From: Egibacteraceae bacterium
GTDB taxonomy: Bacteria; Actinomycetota; Nitriliruptoria; Euzebyales; Egibacteraceae
DNA: 35,776 nt
Direction: 5' to 3'
NCBI GenBank assembly: GCA_030446775.1
Contig: JAUJMQ010000013.1
Span: 16,381 to 52,156 of the forward strand
Within the stretch, counting starts at the first letter, position 1. Each line of letters starts with the position of its first letter. Positions 33,826 through 35,776 of this stretch are shown here, in pieces. The notes below the pieces were generated by a model, which was not told the origin of the DNA, made no database searches, and worked only from the letters and a program-made list of their open reading frames with translations. Both the position numbers and the translations under genes were made by a program.

Positions 33826-35622
33826 TTAGGAGATGTTCAAGAGCCGCTCGCAGTGAACGGCACGGTCGGTGTCGGCTGCACCGTTGCAGGTGTCGGTGCC
33901 GTGTCCGCCGTGATGGAAGTCGTTCCCGCGGCTGCCATGCAACAGATCGTCGCCGAAGAACCCGAACAGCCGGTCGTTGCCGTCGTCGCCGTAGACGACG
34001 TCGTCACCGCGGCCGCCACGAAGTAGATCGTCGCCAGCGCCGCCCCGCAGGTCATCCTGCCCCGCCCCACCGCGCAGCCCATCCTGGCCGACCCCGCCGG
34101 CCAGCCGGTCATCCCCGTCGTCGCCACGCAGGTCGTCGTGGCCAGTCCCGCCCAGGAGACGGTCCTTGCCGGCGCCGCCGGAGACTCGGTCGTCACCGTC
34201 GCCGCCATACACCATGTCGTCGCCCGCTCCGGCGTGGACGATGTCGTCACCGGCGCCCGCGCAAATCACGTCGGCAACCGCCGTGCCGATCACCCTGTCC
34301 GGTCCGGCCGTCCCCGTGATGGTGCAGACCAGCTCTGGTGTCGGCTGGGTCTGCCACAGGACCGCATGACGGTGTCCATCGCTGGTGTCGCTCCAGCCGA
34401 CCACCTGACCATGGTTGTTGACGCTGACAGCCTGGCTAGCCGTGCCACCGAGCGTGTCCAGATCCACCATGCCGTCCGCGGCTGTCCAACTGAACGCATG
34501 GGTGCCACCGTCAGCGGTGTCGCTCCAGCCGACGACCTGGCCGCGGCCGCTCGCGTCCTGCGCCACGCTGTTGGTGCCGCCCAGCGTTCCCAGGTCGATC
34601 ATCCCGCCCCGCTGCGTCCACGAGAACGCATGGTAGGGCGCGCCGCCCGGTCCCCCTGGCCGACCGGATCGCACGGTGCTCCACCCCACGACGTGGCCGC
34701 GATCGGTGATCGCCAAAGCCCAGCTCTCGTCGCCGCCGAGGGTTCCGAGATCCACCACTCCGCCGGGGGCTGTCCACAAGAAGGCCCGCCTCCCCTCGCA
34801 GGTGGGGTAGCCGTGCTCCTCGTGGTAGGTGAACAGACAGTCGGTGCCGACGACTTCACCGTTGTCGTTCAGCGCCACGGCGTAGTCGAAGCTACTCCCG
34901 ATGGGCACCTTGTCACCCGACGGCGTCCACACAACTGGATAGGGGTCGTAGGGGCCCCCGGCGTAGGAGTTGGACCCGATGGCTTGACCGTGGTTGTTGA
35001 TCGCCACGGCGTCGCTGAAACAAACCTGGTCATTGTCGAGATCCACCATCCCACCCCTAGCCGTCCAGGAGAAGGCGTGGTCCGCCTCCCCCTCGGAGCA
35101 GAAGTCACCGCCCAAAGCGCTGACGCCTACGACCTCACCGCGGTCGTTGACGTCTCGGACAAAGCTCCAGTCGCCCCCGAGCGTGCCCACATCGACCATC
35201 CCGCCCGAAGCCGTCCACGACCAGGAGCGCCCACCTTGCCCGCTGGTCCCGACCACCTGGCCACTCTCGTTCACCGCTACCGCCTCGCTGGAGGTGCCGC
35301 CCGCAACGGTGCCCAGATCGACCATCCCCCCCGAAGCCGTCCACGAGAACGCATGGGTAGCGCCGTCGGCGGTCTCACTGGCACCGACGACCTGCCCGCG
35401 GTCGTTCACCGCGACCGCCTCACTCCACGTCCCGCCTAACGTGCCCAGATCCATAATGCGCGCCGACGCCACGCCCGCTTCCGCCGCGCTAGGCAGTGAC
35501 AGCAGCGAACCTGCCCACGCCATCACCGCGACACCCACCCGGAGCCCGTTACAAACCAGCGAGTGAGCGGCGCATGAGCCACGCCGAGACCGCGTGTTCA
35601 ACGACCCCCCCAGACACGTCAT
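33826..35622 (-). CDS. Secreted HAF-repeat and RTX calcium-binding repeat protein
   Basis: About 598 residues. ATG 35622 has AGGTGG about 7 bases upstream. A signal sequence lies near residues 28-50 (LRVGVAVMAWAGSLLSLPS). Residues about 55-420 hold eight HAF repeats of about 40-50 residues, each built as (D)LGTLGG...AVAVN..GQVVG...HAFSWT..GGM; eight units could close a beta-propeller. Residues about 430-580 hold about 14 RTX nonapeptides (GGxGxDxxx), which bind calcium. The chain ends CNGAADTDRAVHCERLLNIS. It is probably an extracellular or cell-surface protein; no secretion ATPase or protease gene is adjacent. Serine or metal active sites are not visible, so a structural or adhesive role is more likely. 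Confidence 0.85.
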   Translation of the reverse strand: MTCLGGSLNTRSRRGSCAAHSLVCNGLRVGVAVMAWAGSLLSLPSAAEAGVASARIMDLGTLGGTWSEAVAVNDRGQVVGASETADGATHAFSWTASGGMVDLGTVAGGTSSEAVAVNESGQVVGTSGQGGRSWSWTASGGMVDVGTLGGDWSFVRDVNDRGEVVGVSALGGDFCSEGEADHAFSWTARGGMVDLDNDQVCFSDAVAINNHGQAIGSNSYAGGPYDPYPVVWTPSGDKVPIGSSFDYAVALNDNGEVVGTDCLFTYHEEHGYPTCEGRRAFLWTAPGGVVDLGTLGGDESWALAITDRGHVVGWSTVRSGRPGGPGGAPYHAFSWTQRGGMIDLGTLGGTNSVAQDASGRGQVVGWSDTADGGTHAFSWTAADGMVDLDTLGGTASQAVSVNNHGQVVGWSDTSDGHRHAVLWQTQPTPELVCTITGTAGPDRVIGTAVADVICAGAGDDIVHAGAGDDMVYGGDGDDRVSGGAGKDRLLGGTGHDDLRGDDGDDRLAGGVGQDGLRGGAGQDDLRGGAGDDLLRGGRGDDVVYGDDGNDRLFGFFGDDLLHGSRGNDFHHGGHGTDTCNGAADTDRAVHCERLLNIS

Positions 35623-35731
35623 TGTCCCACCTCGTCGCTCCGCCACAGCAGCCCCCCGGTCATCGCCAATCGTGTGCGCCTGTACCTGTCATCACCGAGC
35701 GAACGCCGCGCACCGCGTCCGCCTGGCTGTA

Positions 35732-35776
35732 CTACGGCATGTTGAGGAGATGCTCACATCGGACTGAGGGGCGCCC
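35732..35776 (-). CDS. 3' end of a second RTX-like gene (partial)
   Basis: The last 14 codons of a minus-strand frame enter from the right edge and end PSVRCEHLLNMP-stop. This matches the end of the HAF/RTX protein (RAVHCERLLNIS-stop), so a tandem relative probably lies beyond the window. The evidence is short. Confidence 0.45.
   Translation of the reverse strand, partial: GRPSVRCEHLLNMP

Noticed and set aside
1..35776. CRISPR arrays, rRNA or tRNA genes, complete insertion sequences, prophage
   Set aside because: No spaced direct repeats, RNA-gene signatures or recognised transposase/phage structural genes were seen. The holin-like gene is a chromosomal actinobacterial family member, not evidence for a phage.

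Overview
The window is very GC-rich (mostly above 70% by eye). It has tightly packed genes, frequent GTG starts and many 4-base GTGA or ATGA gene overlaps. Together with actinobacterial family types (Holin-X/DUF4235 pair, SNF2+SWIM pair, mycothiol-dependent isomerase fold, PucC/E/D xanthine dehydrogenase) this points to an actinomycetote, perhaps a deep-branching one; the class is a guess.

Layout. (1) 1-2.0 kb: leuC (start cut off by the window edge) and leuD. (2) 2.2-6.7 kb: a small unknown protein, a SNF2-type helicase with an unusual Walker A, and a SWIM zinc-finger partner broken by frameshifts. (3) 6.7-8.0 kb, minus: DUF3618/DUF4235 protein and a Holin-X-type membrane protein carrying six 11-residue repeats. 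(4) 8.4-9.3 kb: an RpoD-family sigma factor, then a strong bidirectional terminator. (5) 9.4-18.7 kb: a divergent purine-catabolism locus. Xanthine dehydrogenase (FAD, Fe-S, Mo subunits) lies on minus. Allantoinase, an allantoicase::OHCU-decarboxylase fusion, HIU hydrolase, uricase and a CitE-like aldolase lie on plus. They should take hypoxanthine/xanthine through urate and allantoin to ureidoglycolate and urea. (6) 18.7-26.8 kb, minus: a decayed gene, a membrane cupredoxin, a 59-residue protein, a large secreted phosphodiesterase::5'-nucleotidase fusion, and a cell-wall amidase with CWB2 repeats. The nucleotidase could supply nucleosides to the purine pathway. (7) 26.9-30 kb: an AhpD-like gene whose resolving Cys codon is UGA, a methyltransferase, a VOC protein, an EthD fragment and a mycothiol-dependent isomerase-like protein. 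(8) 30.1-32 kb: a 528-residue protein of unknown function flanked by structured DNA/RNA on both sides. (9) 32-35.8 kb: GYD protein, TfoX N-domain protein, a frameshifted possible nuclease, a secreted HAF/RTX repeat protein, and the tail of a second RTX-like gene.

The most important observation is at 27.2 kb. The UGA sits exactly at the second Cys of CxxC, and is followed by a 6-bp hairpin with a GGUCU apical loop in the same register as the E. coli fdhF SECIS. This is a strong selenoprotein candidate. The second is a 93-nt cloverleaf-like RNA element directly upstream of, and sequestering the Shine-Dalgarno of, the unknown 528-residue protein.

Caution: at least a dozen single-base frame breaks occur in genes that otherwise look intact. 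Most can be repaired by adding one base to a short G or C run. They look more like sequence errors than real decay.
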